NCBI GenBank assembly: GCA_002238415.1
Contig: MPMI01000008.1
Coordinates: forward strand, 62,001 to 126,000
Length of the DNA stretch: 64,000 nt
Origin: Desulfurellaceae bacterium bin18
Lineage (GTDB): Bacteria; Desulfobacterota; Binatia; Bin18
Direction: 5' to 3'
The translations under genes were made by a program, and so were the position numbers. Shown in pieces: positions 8,773 through 17,159 of the stretch; the stretch's first letter is position 1, and each line of letters starts with the position of its first letter. The notes beneath the pieces are model-generated. The model did not search any database. It was not told the origin of the DNA and worked only from the letters and a program-made list of their open reading frames with translations.

Positions 8773-9858
8773 ATGAGACGCTTCCCCTGTGTTGCCCGCA
8801 AAGCGCCGCTGGCTCTGCTGCTCGCCGTGTGGTCCTTCCTCAGCCTGTCGGCCGTGACTCGGGCCGCTGCGGACGGAGAGAAACCGACCGGCCCGGTTCA
8901 CCTCCAGACCAGTGTCGATCGGGACGAAATCACCATCGGGGATCACCTCCGCTACACTATTACAATCAGCGCGGAGACGGGCGTGGACGTCTCTGTCCCA
9001 CTGTTCCGCGAGCGTATCGGCGAGTTTGATATTATCGATTTTGGTCGGCAGCCGGACCAGCCACAGGCTGAACGGACCATCATCACCCAGTGGTATACGC
9101 TCACCATTTTCACCACGGGCTATCATATGCTCCCGGCTCCACGCATATCCTATACAACGCCTGACGGCAGCCGGCACGAGGCCACCGGCGAGGCGCTCCG
9201 GGTTCATGTAGCGAGCTTGCTCACGCAGGAGGGGCAGCCGACCGACATTCGCGACATCAAACCACCGGAAGACGTCCCCTTTAACTGGTTGCCTGCCCTC
9301 GTGGGTGGAGCCGTCCTGGTCGCGCTGATCGGCATTGGTCTTACCCTCTACTATTTTCTGAACCGATTCCGTCAGGCAGCAGTTCTTTCACCTCGGCCGG
9401 CCCACGAGGTCGCTCTTGAGGCCCTATCGCATTTGCGGGCCAGGCACCTGCCTCAAGCCGGTCAGTTCGAGGCGTATTATGTTGCCCTGTCGGCTATCGT
9501 CCGAACCTATCTGGAAGATGGACTCCGGGTGCGCGCCCCGGAAATGACGACGGAAGAATTCCTTGTGGCAGTCACACACGATTCTTCTGCCCCTCGTTCT
9601 CGCTCCGCTCGGCGGTCCCCCAAGGGAAGGGGGGGCGACCGCCCCAGCCGTCTTCCGCCGACCCAGCAGCGCCTGCTCGGCGCGTTCCTGGCCCAGGCGG
9701 ACTTGGTCAAATTCGCCCGGCATCAACCCAGCCTGGATGAGAGCGAGGCGGCCTATGAAGCGGCCAAACGGTTTGTGGACGAAACCCGGCCCCGGCACGC
9801 CCAGACGATCTCTGACGCGCACGATCGGCCACAGGAGGATCGGCATGCGGCTGCATGA
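8773..9858 (+). CDS. BatD-like/DUF4381-like membrane protein with in-frame palindrome insert
   Basis: A 361-residue protein with an N-terminal signal segment (LALLLAVWSFLSLSAV), a periplasmic beta-rich domain (about 40-165), one membrane helix (PALVGGAVLVALIGIGLT, about 178-198) and a cytoplasmic helical tail with the family pattern LLGAFLAQADLVKFAR. Between EFLVAVTHDS and LPPTQQ is an Arg/Ser/Pro-rich stretch of about 22 residues that relatives would not be expected to need. It is encoded by the hairpin at 9611-9643. The gene overlaps batA by 14 bases. It is presumably part of a membrane complex with the VWA proteins. Confidence 0.75.
   Translation: MRRFPCVARKAPLALLLAVWSFLSLSAVTRAAADGEKPTGPVHLQTSVDRDEITIGDHLRYTITISAETGVDVSVPLFRERIGEFDIIDFGRQPDQPQAERTIITQWYTLTIFTTGYHMLPAPRISYTTPDGSRHEATGEALRVHVASLLTQEGQPTDIRDIKPPEDVPFNWLPALVGGAVLVALIGIGLTLYYFLNRFRQAAVLSPRPAHEVALEALSHLRARHLPQAGQFEAYYVALSAIVRTYLEDGLRVRAPEMTTEEFLVAVTHDSSAPRSRSARRSPKGRGGDRPSRLPPTQQRLLGAFLAQADLVKFARHQPSLDESEAAYEAAKRFVDETRPRHAQTISDAHDRPQEDRHAAA
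9611..9643. repeat. Palindromic element inserted in frame within a coding sequence
   Basis: GGCGGTC (9611-9617) pairs perfectly with GACCGCC (9637-9643), and CCCC (9618-9621) pairs with GGGG (9632-9635), with a short loop. It lies in a Ser/Arg-rich stretch of the BatD-like protein and keeps the reading frame. The arrangement resembles palindromic elements that insert into genes in some bacteria. I found no second exact copy in this window. Confidence 0.5.
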
Positions 9859-10840
9859 CCCCTGGATGCTGCTGGTCTGGCTGCTCATCCCGTTGGTCTT
9901 CTGGCTCCAACGGCGGGGTAGCCCTGAGGCGGCGGTCCGTTATCCCAGCTTGGATATACTGCGTTCCCTGACGCATACGGGGAAACGGCACTGGCGTTGG
10001 ATTTTGCCGGTGTTCCGGGGGGCGGCTCTCTTCCTCCTGGTCCTCGCGCTTGCCCGCCCCCAACTCGGCAAAGCCGAGAGCCAGTATTCCGGTGAAGGTA
10101 TCGACATTGTACTGGCCGTTGATATTTCGAGCAGCATGCTGTCCGAAGACTTCCATCTGGATACCGGGCGGGCCAACCGGCTGGAGGTGGTGAAGTCTGT
10201 TGTCGGAGATTTTGTGACCGCCCGCAGCAGAGATCGGATAGGCCTGGTCCTGTTCAGCGCCCGTCCCTATACCCAGTGTCCGCTCACTCTCGATCACGGC
10301 TGGCTGTTGCAGAACCTGGAGCGGGCCGAGATTGGGATGATCGAGGACGGTACGGCTCTTGGCTCTGCCCTGGCAACCGCGGCGGGTCGCCTGGAGCACT
10401 CGGAGGCGAAGAGTAAGATCGTGATTCTGCTCACCGATGGTCAAAACAATGCGGGCAAGGTCTCGCCACTGACCGCGGCGGATGCGGCCGACACCCTGGG
10501 CATCAGAGTCTATACCATTGGGGCAGGGACCCGCGGCCTGGCGCCCTATCCGACCCGGGATCTGTTTGGCAACACGGTCTACCGTCCCATACAGGTGGAT
10601 ATCGACGAGGAGACGCTGTCGAATATCGCTCAGACTACGGGAGGGCGCTATTTCCGCGCAACGGACACCGCCAGCCTCCAGGCCGTTTACGAGACGATTA
10701 ACCAGTTGGAGCGCACCCCTTTTCGCGCGCCTCTGTACCTCGATTATTATGAGCTCTATCCGTGGTGTATCGTGTGGGCGCTAGCCCTGGTCGGCCTGGA
10801 AACGGGCCTGAATCATACTCTCCTCAGAAAGCTGCCCTAA
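9845..10840 (+). CDS. BatA-type VWA membrane protein
   Basis: The 331-residue protein begins with a membrane segment (DPWMLLVWLLIPLVFWL), has a second helix (FRGAALFLLVLALA) and then a von Willebrand A domain. The MIDAS motif is VDISSSM (about residue 95-101), with the LLTDGQNN strand typical of the domain. A last helix lies near the C-terminus. BatA proteins sit in the membrane with the VWA domain facing the periplasm or cytoplasm depending on family, and are linked to oxygen tolerance or complex maturation. A longer open frame reaching 9563 is an overlap artefact; the ATG at 9845 gives the standard N-terminus. The stop overlaps the next start (TAATG). Confidence 0.88.
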   Translation: MRLHDPWMLLVWLLIPLVFWLQRRGSPEAAVRYPSLDILRSLTHTGKRHWRWILPVFRGAALFLLVLALARPQLGKAESQYSGEGIDIVLAVDISSSMLSEDFHLDTGRANRLEVVKSVVGDFVTARSRDRIGLVLFSARPYTQCPLTLDHGWLLQNLERAEIGMIEDGTALGSALATAAGRLEHSEAKSKIVILLTDGQNNAGKVSPLTAADAADTLGIRVYTIGAGTRGLAPYPTRDLFGNTVYRPIQVDIDEETLSNIAQTTGGRYFRATDTASLQAVYETINQLERTPFRAPLYLDYYELYPWCIVWALALVGLETGLNHTLLRKLP

Positions 10841-11907
10841 TGGTTTGGCGTACTCCTCAGTTGCTGTGGCTGTTGTGCTGCGTTCCGCTTGTTGCCGGTC
10901 TCCTGGTCTGGGCCCTGCGGCGGCGGCGGCGCGCCTTGGAGCAGTTCGCCCAAGCCAGCCTCTTACCCGTTCTGACGGCCGATACGGCTCAGCATGGTCA
11001 CTACTGGCGGGGCGGCTTGTTGGTCGTCGCGTTCACTCTTCTGATCGTTGCCCTGGCAGGCCCCCGCTGGGGATTTCAGTGGGAAGAGGTGCGCCGTGAG
11101 GGGGCGGATATCGTGGTCGCGCTTGACACCTCGCGCAGCATGCTCGCAACGGACGTCACCCCGACGCGATTAGATCGCGCCAAACTGGCCCTTCAGGATC
11201 TCGTCCAGCACCTTCAAGGAGACCGGATCGGGCTGGTCGCTTTTGCGGGCTCGGCTTTTATCCAATGCCCCTTGACGCTGGATTACGGAGCGTTTTTAGA
11301 GAGCCTGCGTTCCGTCACGGTCGGTATTATCCCCAAGGGTGGGACCGCTCTGGGCGAGGCCATCCGGACCGGGCTGGCGGCCTTTGAGAACCAGCCGGGC
11401 CAGCATCATGCGCTGCTGATTATCACCGACGGTGAGGACCATGACGGACAGATTCAGGCGGCCAGTCAGCAGGCTGCGGCAAAAGGCATCAAAATCTATA
11501 CCGTCGGGGTCGGCAGCCCGGAGGGCGAGCTGATTCCGCTCAGCAGGGATGGCAGACGCAGTTTTCTGAAAGACCGCCAGGGGCAGGTCGTCAAGTCGCG
11601 TCTGGATACGGAGACCTTGCAGCAGATTGCGCTGACAACCGGCGGCGCCTATGTCTACGATGCCGGCCCGAGTCTGGGCCTGGGGGAGATTTACACGCGC
11701 TATCTGAGCCGGCTTGAGAAGCGAGCACTCACCTCAACCCTGGAGCGTCGCTACGCCGAGCGCTTTCAACTCCCGCTCGCCCTGGGTCTCATCCTGCTCG
11801 CCCTGGAGGGCTGTATTCGAGACCGGCGTTCTCAAGCGGCTGACAAAGAGCCTCCCGAGCGGGTAAGTCGCTCCTCACTCCCCGGAGAGGAGGAGAACAA
11901 GGCGTGA
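10840..11907 (+). CDS. BatB-type VWA membrane protein
   Basis: A 355-residue protein closely related in plan to the preceding gene: an N-terminal helix (QLLWLLCCVPLVAGLLVWAL), a second helix near residue 60-75, then a VWA domain with the MIDAS motif LDTSRSM and IITDGEDHDG, and a C-terminal helix (LPLALGLILLALEG). The paired BatA and BatB genes are the hallmark of the Bat operon. Translational coupling is indicated on both sides: TAATG with batA and GTGA with the TPR gene. Confidence 0.88.
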   Translation: MVWRTPQLLWLLCCVPLVAGLLVWALRRRRRALEQFAQASLLPVLTADTAQHGHYWRGGLLVVAFTLLIVALAGPRWGFQWEEVRREGADIVVALDTSRSMLATDVTPTRLDRAKLALQDLVQHLQGDRIGLVAFAGSAFIQCPLTLDYGAFLESLRSVTVGIIPKGGTALGEAIRTGLAAFENQPGQHHALLIITDGEDHDGQIQAASQQAAAKGIKIYTVGVGSPEGELIPLSRDGRRSFLKDRQGQVVKSRLDTETLQQIALTTGGAYVYDAGPSLGLGEIYTRYLSRLEKRALTSTLERRYAERFQLPLALGLILLALEGCIRDRRSQAADKEPPERVSRSSLPGEEENKA

Positions 11908-12704
11908 ATATCTTACAGCGACTGCTGCTGAGCTGTGCCCTCCTGTGTGTCGCCTGGACCGATAGCCTGCGCAGCCAGGTGGTTGAAGGGAACCGATTAT
12001 TCTCCGCGGGCAAATTTGGCGATGCAGTCGAATCCTACGGCCAGGCATTAATCGACCATCCCGATTCTCCGCTGCTCAATTTCAATATGGGAACGGCGCA
12101 CTATAAAGCGGGCAAGTACCCCCAAGCGCTCACCTCTTTCTCGCGCGTACAAGTCAGCCCCAAAGACTCCGCGGCAGATGCCGGACGGACCGGACGGACC
12201 GCCTACAACCTGGGGAATACCCAGTATCAAATGGGCGTGCAGGCAGAGGAGCAGAATCCGCAGGCGGCCCTTGCCGCCTATACCAATGCCTTGGCCTCGT
12301 ATCGGCGCGCACTTGGTGCCGACCCAACAGACCGGGATACGAAGTTCAACTACGAGTTTGTGGCTAAAAGGATCGAGGAGTTGCAAGACAAACTTGAGAA
12401 TCAACCGCAACAAAACCCACCCACCCAGTCAAATCAACCCAAGCAAGAAGAGCAACCGCAAGCCGAACAAGACGCCGGGCAACAACAGCAGGATACGCAG
12501 CAGAACCGGCAAGACCGGCAACACGCCGGAGAACAGCCAGAGGCTCCCGCTCAGGCGGAGCATGGCCAAGACCAGCCCAACGAGATGTCCGAAGACGAAG
12601 CACAGTCTGTGATCGATACGGCCCGCGACGAAGAACTCAGCTCGGAGGAGTTTACCCGGCGGGCTCAGCGCGGCAACATAGCTGAACCCTTACGAGACTG
12701 GTAG
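11904..12704 (+). CDS. BatC-type TPR protein with Gln-rich tail
   Basis: Starts at a GTG that overlaps the stop of batB. The 266-residue product has a signal-like N-terminus (LLLSCALLCVAW), then two or three tetratricopeptide repeats (about residues 28-160, for example NFNMGTAHYKAGKYPQAL and AYNLGNTQYQMG). A long Gln/Pro/Glu-rich disordered linker (about 160-220) and a short conserved tail with LSSEEFTRRA follow. It is expected to be exported and to scaffold the Bat complex. The linker is the most compositionally biased coding segment in the operon. Confidence 0.82.
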   Translation: MNILQRLLLSCALLCVAWTDSLRSQVVEGNRLFSAGKFGDAVESYGQALIDHPDSPLLNFNMGTAHYKAGKYPQALTSFSRVQVSPKDSAADAGRTGRTAYNLGNTQYQMGVQAEEQNPQAALAAYTNALASYRRALGADPTDRDTKFNYEFVAKRIEELQDKLENQPQQNPPTQSNQPKQEEQPQAEQDAGQQQQDTQQNRQDRQHAGEQPEAPAQAEHGQDQPNEMSEDEAQSVIDTARDEELSSEEFTRRAQRGNIAEPLRDW

Positions 12705-12713
12705 GCCAGAAGA

Positions 12714-14570
12714 ATGAAAAGGCATGCGTTTATTCTTCCCCTGTGCTTGCTGTTCGGGCTTGTCTGTCCGGCGTTGTCCGGGGCCTCGGAGGTGAGTGTC
12801 CACGCCGCTGTCCACCCGCAGCGGGCAACGCTTGGTGAGGCGTTGACGCTGTCCATTGAGGTCAGAGGGGCTCAGGACACGCCGGCCCCAGCTCTCAATA
12901 TTGACGACTTCGAGAGCCGCTATCTCGGTCCCTCGACTCAGGTGTCTATTAGGAACGGGCAAGTCGCGGCGACCGTGCAGCATCGTTACTCTCTCCGCCC
13001 GCTCAAGTCAGGCCAGTTCACCCTGGGTCCATTTCCCGTGGAACATCAGGGGCGGCAGTATCACACCGACCCGCTTAACGTCACGATTGCGGCCGCCCAG
13101 CCATCACCTTCCCCGTCTGGCAGACCGTCCTCTCCGGCTCAACAACTGCCTCAAGCCGCGGACGGCCCCAACGGGCTGAGCCTTCAGCTCTCCGTCCCGC
13201 GCCGCGAAGTCTATCTACACGAACGTATTCCGGTTGCGGTCAAGCTCCATATTGGAGCGGCCCGAGTCTCTGACGTCCAGTATCCGCAATTCAAAAAAGA
13301 CGGTTTCTCTGTCGAGCCGTTCTCCGAGCCCACCCAACAGCGGCAGACGCGGGGCGGCCAGACCTCCACCGTTCTGCATTTTGACACGGAGGTGATTCCC
13401 CTCCGTTCCGGGAGCCTGGCGCTCGGTCCGGCGAGTCTCCAGCTCAACGTCCTCACCCGTCGCCGGGGTGGCTCGTCTTTTGGCGATCCGTTCTTTGATC
13501 GTTTTTTCCAGAACGACTTCTTTTCGACGTTTTCTTCCGAGCGGCGACAGCTCGCCTTGCGTTCCGACCCTCTGACCCTCAGCGTGCAACCGCTGCCGGC
13601 AGTCGGCAGACCGGACAATTTCTCAGGCGCGGTTGGCTCGTTTGATTTGGACGTGACCGCGGTACCGCAGGAGCTGTCTGTCGGAGACCCGATTACCGTC
13701 CATATGCGCATCAACGGCAGCGGCTATCTTGCCGATGCCGCCGCGCCCACGCTTGTGCAGACTGACGGTTTCCGCGCCTATGAGCCGCTTGCCGGAAAAA
13801 CGCAGGGGTCAACAAAATCCTTTGAGCAGGTGCTCATTCCGCAGAACCACACTCTGGCGGCCATTCCCGCAGTGCAGTTCAGTTATTTCGATCCTCAGGC
13901 CGGGCGTTACCGGACGCTCGAAAGCCGGCCGATTGCCCTGGTCGTTCGTCCACCGAAAACCACACCGCGAAAAACAGTCGTGACTGACCACCCGGCTACA
14001 CCGCCGGCCCGCGGCCAGGACGAGCCGGAAGCGCTTGGTCAGGACATTGTCTATATCAAAGACGCGCCCGGCTCTCTGGTTCCGCGCGCCAGACCGTGGT
14101 ATCGCAGCCCTGGTTTTCTTCTGTGGCAACCCCTGCCGGTGCTGCTCTTCCTCGGCGCTTGGTGGTACGACCAGCGCCGCCGCCGACTGCACAGCGATAG
14201 TCGCTACGCCCGCTTTACGGCGGCAGGGAAACAGGCGCGGCAGAGTCTGGCCCAGGCGGAGCGCCTTCTGACACAGGCGGAGTATCCCGCCTTGTACACC
14301 ACGCTGGCTCACACGCTCCAAGCCTATGTCTCCGCCAAGTTCGATCTGCCACCTAGTGGCATTGACATCCAGACGCTCCGCTCGCGGAGCGTCTCTCAGG
14401 TGTGTCTGGAGCAGATTGAGATGGTGTGGGAGACCTGTGAGCAGGTGCGTTTCGCCCAAGGCACGACCGCCTCCATGCGGGACAAGAGTCACGAGAGTCT
14501 GGCCCTGGTTCGTCAGATTATTGACCGGCTTGAACGCACTCACCGCCAGTTTCAAACACGGGCTGCTTAA
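12714..14570 (+). CDS. BatD family protein (oxygen-tolerance type)
   Basis: The 618-residue protein has a signal peptide (FILPLCLLFGLVCPALSGAS), a long periplasmic region of repeated Ig-like beta domains (about 25-450), a single membrane helix (about 468-486, FLLWQPLPVLLFLGAWW) and a cytoplasmic helical tail. The segment LALRSDPLTLSVQPLPAVGRP is typical of BatD. Length fits the family. The coding DNA has a 10-bp perfect stem (AGACGCTCCG 14371-14380 against CGGAGCGTCT 14385-14394) that does not appear to add residues. Co-transcribed with batC. Confidence 0.88.
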   Translation: MKRHAFILPLCLLFGLVCPALSGASEVSVHAAVHPQRATLGEALTLSIEVRGAQDTPAPALNIDDFESRYLGPSTQVSIRNGQVAATVQHRYSLRPLKSGQFTLGPFPVEHQGRQYHTDPLNVTIAAAQPSPSPSGRPSSPAQQLPQAADGPNGLSLQLSVPRREVYLHERIPVAVKLHIGAARVSDVQYPQFKKDGFSVEPFSEPTQQRQTRGGQTSTVLHFDTEVIPLRSGSLALGPASLQLNVLTRRRGGSSFGDPFFDRFFQNDFFSTFSSERRQLALRSDPLTLSVQPLPAVGRPDNFSGAVGSFDLDVTAVPQELSVGDPITVHMRINGSGYLADAAAPTLVQTDGFRAYEPLAGKTQGSTKSFEQVLIPQNHTLAAIPAVQFSYFDPQAGRYRTLESRPIALVVRPPKTTPRKTVVTDHPATPPARGQDEPEALGQDIVYIKDAPGSLVPRARPWYRSPGFLLWQPLPVLLFLGAWWYDQRRRRLHSDSRYARFTAAGKQARQSLAQAERLLTQAEYPALYTTLAHTLQAYVSAKFDLPPSGIDIQTLRSRSVSQVCLEQIEMVWETCEQVRFAQGTTASMRDKSHESLALVRQIIDRLERTHRQFQTRAA

Positions 14571-14643
14571 CACTACGGGATCATGAGACTGCCGCAATCT
14601 CTCCGGCTTCGGTACTTTCAACGCTGGCGATTTTTTCTGCTCA

Positions 14644-14697
14644 AAAGAGTAAACGTGTCCTCCAATAGATGTCAGATGCTGGGTACGTTTACTCTTT
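14644..14697. repeat. Palindromic repeat, AAAGAGTAAACGTGTCC family, overlapping the batE start
   Basis: Left arm AAAGAGTAAACGTGTCC (14644-14660) and right arm GGGTACGTTTACTCTTT (14681-14697) are inverted with two mismatches. The spacer holds the probable ATG of batE at 14676, so the right arm encodes the first signal-peptide residues (LGTFTL). Related copies lie at 28044-28097 and 2044-2184. Confidence 0.65.
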
Positions 14698-15434
14698 GCA
14701 GCGTCTGTCTCTGCTGGGCGACTGCCCTGGCAGCCGCCGTTCCAACAACCCCTCAGACCGCCTTTTTTCGCGCCAATACCCTTTACACCCAAGGCCAGTA
14801 CGCCGAGGCGGCAGACGCCTACGAAGCCGTGCTCCAGTCCGGCCTCGCCAGCGGCAATGTCTATTTCAATCTCGGCAACGCCTATTTTAGGGCAGGACAG
14901 GTGGGAAGAGCTATCCTGAATTACGAGCGCGCCCGGCACTTCTTCCCCAGCGACCCGGACCTGGCAGCCAACCTGGGCTTCGCCCGCTCACTCACGGGTG
15001 CTGAAGTCTGCCGGCCACCCCTGTGGCAACACTTCGTCTTTCCGTTTACCCACAGAGTCGCCACCGACCGTTTGGTGTGGCTCACCAGTGCGGCCTATAC
15101 CCTGCTCTTCGTGGTTCTTGCCGTGTCCCGGCTGTGGCCGCGTCGGCCCCAGTGGCTCCGCTACGTAGGCTGGGGGGTCGCTACCGGCCTGGTGGTGATC
15201 ACGCTCTCGCTGGTGCAGCAGTTACGGACGAGCGAGTGGCAGCGGCACGCCGTCGTGCTCAAACAAGAGGATGCCCCAGTACGTTTTGAGCCGGCTGCGA
15301 GCGGCACGGTCCATTTCTCCGTCCCCCAGGGCACGCGGGTCCGGGTGCTCGATGTCCGAGAAGACTGGTGGCAGGTCGCCCGCTGCGACGGGCGGCGCGG
15401 CTGGGTCGAAAAAGATGCGCTTGAAGAACTATAG
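14676..15434 (+). CDS. BatE-like TPR-SH3 protein
   Basis: The 252-residue product starts with a good signal peptide (MLGTFTLCSVCLCWATALAA). Two tetratricopeptide repeats follow (AFFRANTLYTQGQYAEAADA and NVYFNLGNAYFRAGQVG, about residues 28-95), then two membrane helices (about 125-175) and a bacterial SH3-like domain ending in VREDWWQVARCDGRRGWV. This order is typical of BatE. The open frame begins at 14583, but the residues before 14676 look unlike a leader and are encoded by a palindromic repeat. It is the last gene of the Bat operon and is convergent with the DUF35 gene. Confidence 0.82.
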   Translation: MLGTFTLCSVCLCWATALAAAVPTTPQTAFFRANTLYTQGQYAEAADAYEAVLQSGLASGNVYFNLGNAYFRAGQVGRAILNYERARHFFPSDPDLAANLGFARSLTGAEVCRPPLWQHFVFPFTHRVATDRLVWLTSAAYTLLFVVLAVSRLWPRRPQWLRYVGWGVATGLVVITLSLVQQLRTSEWQRHAVVLKQEDAPVRFEPAASGTVHFSVPQGTRVRVLDVREDWWQVARCDGRRGWVEKDALEEL

Positions 15435-15502
15435 GAAAGCCAACTGATCCGCCGGAATTTCTTATAACCACCTTCAGACGTCCTTTCCTGTCCCGCCCCT
15501 GC

Positions 15503-15910
15503 CTATTCGGGCCGGAACTTGACCAGGGTCATTTCCGCGCTCACATCCTCAAAGGCTGCCACGACCGGCATGCCTATGGTCACATCTTCAATCGGGCAGC
15601 CAACGAGATTGGTGGTGATATGCGGACCTTCTTCGAGTTCAATAATGGCGATCACGTAGGGCACATCATCGGTAAAGGCCGGGTGCGTCGGAGCTTGGGC
15701 AATGGTATAGGAATACAGTTGGCCTCTGCCGGATACGGGAATCCAGATGAGGTCGGCGGCTAAGCATTCCGAGCAGGCTTCACGCGGGTAAAAGATATAG
15801 GTCCCACACGCATTGCAGCGTTGAATCTGGAGTTCGTGTCGTTTGGCCGCATCCCAAAAGGGTTGAGAGACTTCATTCGGATGGGGCAGAGGTTTTGTAT
15901 AGTCACCCAT
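15503..15910 (-). CDS. DUF35 OB-fold acyl-CoA-associated protein with zinc ribbon
   Basis: The 135-residue protein has the rubredoxin-like zinc ribbon CNACGTYIFYPREACSEC (about residues 35-52) followed by an OB-fold with SGRGQLYSYT and FEDVSAEMTLVKFRPE at the end. DUF35 proteins bind acyl-CoA thioesters and act with thiolase-like proteins. The best-known case is the steroid side-chain aldolase Ltp2. It lies 18 bases after the thiolase-like gene in the same direction, so the two very probably form one complex. Confidence 0.88.
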   Translation of the reverse strand: MGDYTKPLPHPNEVSQPFWDAAKRHELQIQRCNACGTYIFYPREACSECLAADLIWIPVSGRGQLYSYTIAQAPTHPAFTDDVPYVIAIIELEEGPHITTNLVGCPIEDVTIGMPVVAAFEDVSAEMTLVKFRPE

Positions 15911-15928
15911 GGTTTTCCTTTCCGTCGG

Positions 15929-17080
15929 CTAGACACCCAAGACGAGGCTGCACTGCTCGGCCATAATCCCGCCGTTGCCGTTCACATAACCGATGGAGGC
16001 ATCTTTGACCTGCCGCCCTTCCCCGCGTCCCATGAGCTGTCGCGCGCCCTCGATGACGTGACTCATACCACCGGCGAGCCCCGGTTGCCCAAAGGACAGT
16101 TGGCCCCCGTGGGTATTGCAGGGAAAGTCGCCCGCGTAGGACAGGTCGTGGTCTGCAACAAACCGACCGCCTTCGCCTTTTTCACAAAAGCCGGCGTCTT
16201 CGAGGGTCACGATGACGGTGATGGTGTAACAGTCGTAGGGCTGCACAAAGTCCATATCCTGCGGACTGACTTCGGCCATGTGAAAAGCAGCTTCCGCCGC
16301 CGGTTTGACTAACGAGGTCGTCAGGCTGCGCGCATGGGTAATGCTCGAATGGCCGCCGGCCTCACCGGCTCCGAGCAAGACCACGGGATTGTGCGGCCCG
16401 TCTTTGGCACGTTCGGTGCTGGTGACAATAAACGCTCCGCCCCCGGTACAGGGACTGACGATCTCGAGCAGGTGTAAGGGATCAACTATCATGCGAGAGT
16501 TCAGCACATCATCGATGTCGATTTCCTTGTTCCCGAACAGGGCGCTCGGGTTTTGACAGGCACTCTTGCGTTGGTCTACCGCAACCTTGGCCATTTGTTC
16601 CGCGGTAGTGCCGTATTCATACTTATGGCGTTGGGCGATTAAGGCATAGCCGGGGTTGGCGGCAATCAGACCGTAGGGCGCATCGAACTCCGCCTCAATG
16701 CTCGGGAAGGGCGGCATTTGCCGCGCCCGGGCGCGCCGGTCACCCACGACGCACAGCACGGTGTTGCACATCCCGGCTTCGATGGCGGCCGCTGCCCGCC
16801 AGACCATACCGGCGGCAGAGGCCCCGCCCAGTTCGACCTGATTGAAATACGCAGGACGGATTTGCAGGTAATCGGCCACCACCGAAGGCCACAGCACGCT
16901 ATAGTCGCTCAGCGCCCAGCCGGTCAGCAGGCCGTCAATATCGCTTTTTTCCAGGCCGGCATCCGCAATGGCCTCACGCGCCATATTGGCAATAATCCCC
17001 AGCGGCGTAATATTCCCGGCGCCTTTTTGCGGTGCCATTTCGGCAAACCCGGAGATTGCCGCTTTTCCCTTTATGCTCAT
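15929..17080 (-). CDS. Thiolase-like protein lacking the nucleophilic Cys (Ltp2/SCP-X type)
   Basis: A 383-residue thiolase-superfamily protein. The position that holds the catalytic Cys in true thiolases reads ELGGASAAGMVWRAAAAIE, with no Cys, as in thiolase-like aldolases and lipid-transfer proteins. The later motif VQPYDCYTI provides Tyr residues, and GGQLSFGQPGLAGGMSHV replaces the usual CxG loop region. It pairs with DUF35, so retro-aldol cleavage of a beta-hydroxyacyl-CoA (steroid or branched side chain) is more likely than thiolysis (inference). The start MSIKGKAAISGF has a strong AGGAGGAG site upstream. A longer upstream frame is less likely. Confidence 0.82.
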   Translation of the reverse strand: MSIKGKAAISGFAEMAPQKGAGNITPLGIIANMAREAIADAGLEKSDIDGLLTGWALSDYSVLWPSVVADYLQIRPAYFNQVELGGASAAGMVWRAAAAIEAGMCNTVLCVVGDRRARARQMPPFPSIEAEFDAPYGLIAANPGYALIAQRHKYEYGTTAEQMAKVAVDQRKSACQNPSALFGNKEIDIDDVLNSRMIVDPLHLLEIVSPCTGGGAFIVTSTERAKDGPHNPVVLLGAGEAGGHSSITHARSLTTSLVKPAAEAAFHMAEVSPQDMDFVQPYDCYTITVIVTLEDAGFCEKGEGGRFVADHDLSYAGDFPCNTHGGQLSFGQPGLAGGMSHVIEGARQLMGRGEGRQVKDASIGYVNGNGGIMAEQCSLVLGV

Positions 17081-17159
17081 ACGTCTCCTCCTGTGCTTCG
17101 CCAACACCCATCCGTACAGCGTAGCGGAGGGTGGAGTCTTTAGCTAAGCACGAAACCGC

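Noticed and set aside
14371..14394. 10-bp perfect hairpin in batD as an inserted element
   Set aside because: The protein has the expected length and helical pattern there, so no insertion is evident; it may be chance in GC-rich DNA.
13809..14939. A 376-codon minus-strand frame across batD and batE
   Set aside because: Shadow of BatD, whose domains and signal peptide are clear on the plus strand.
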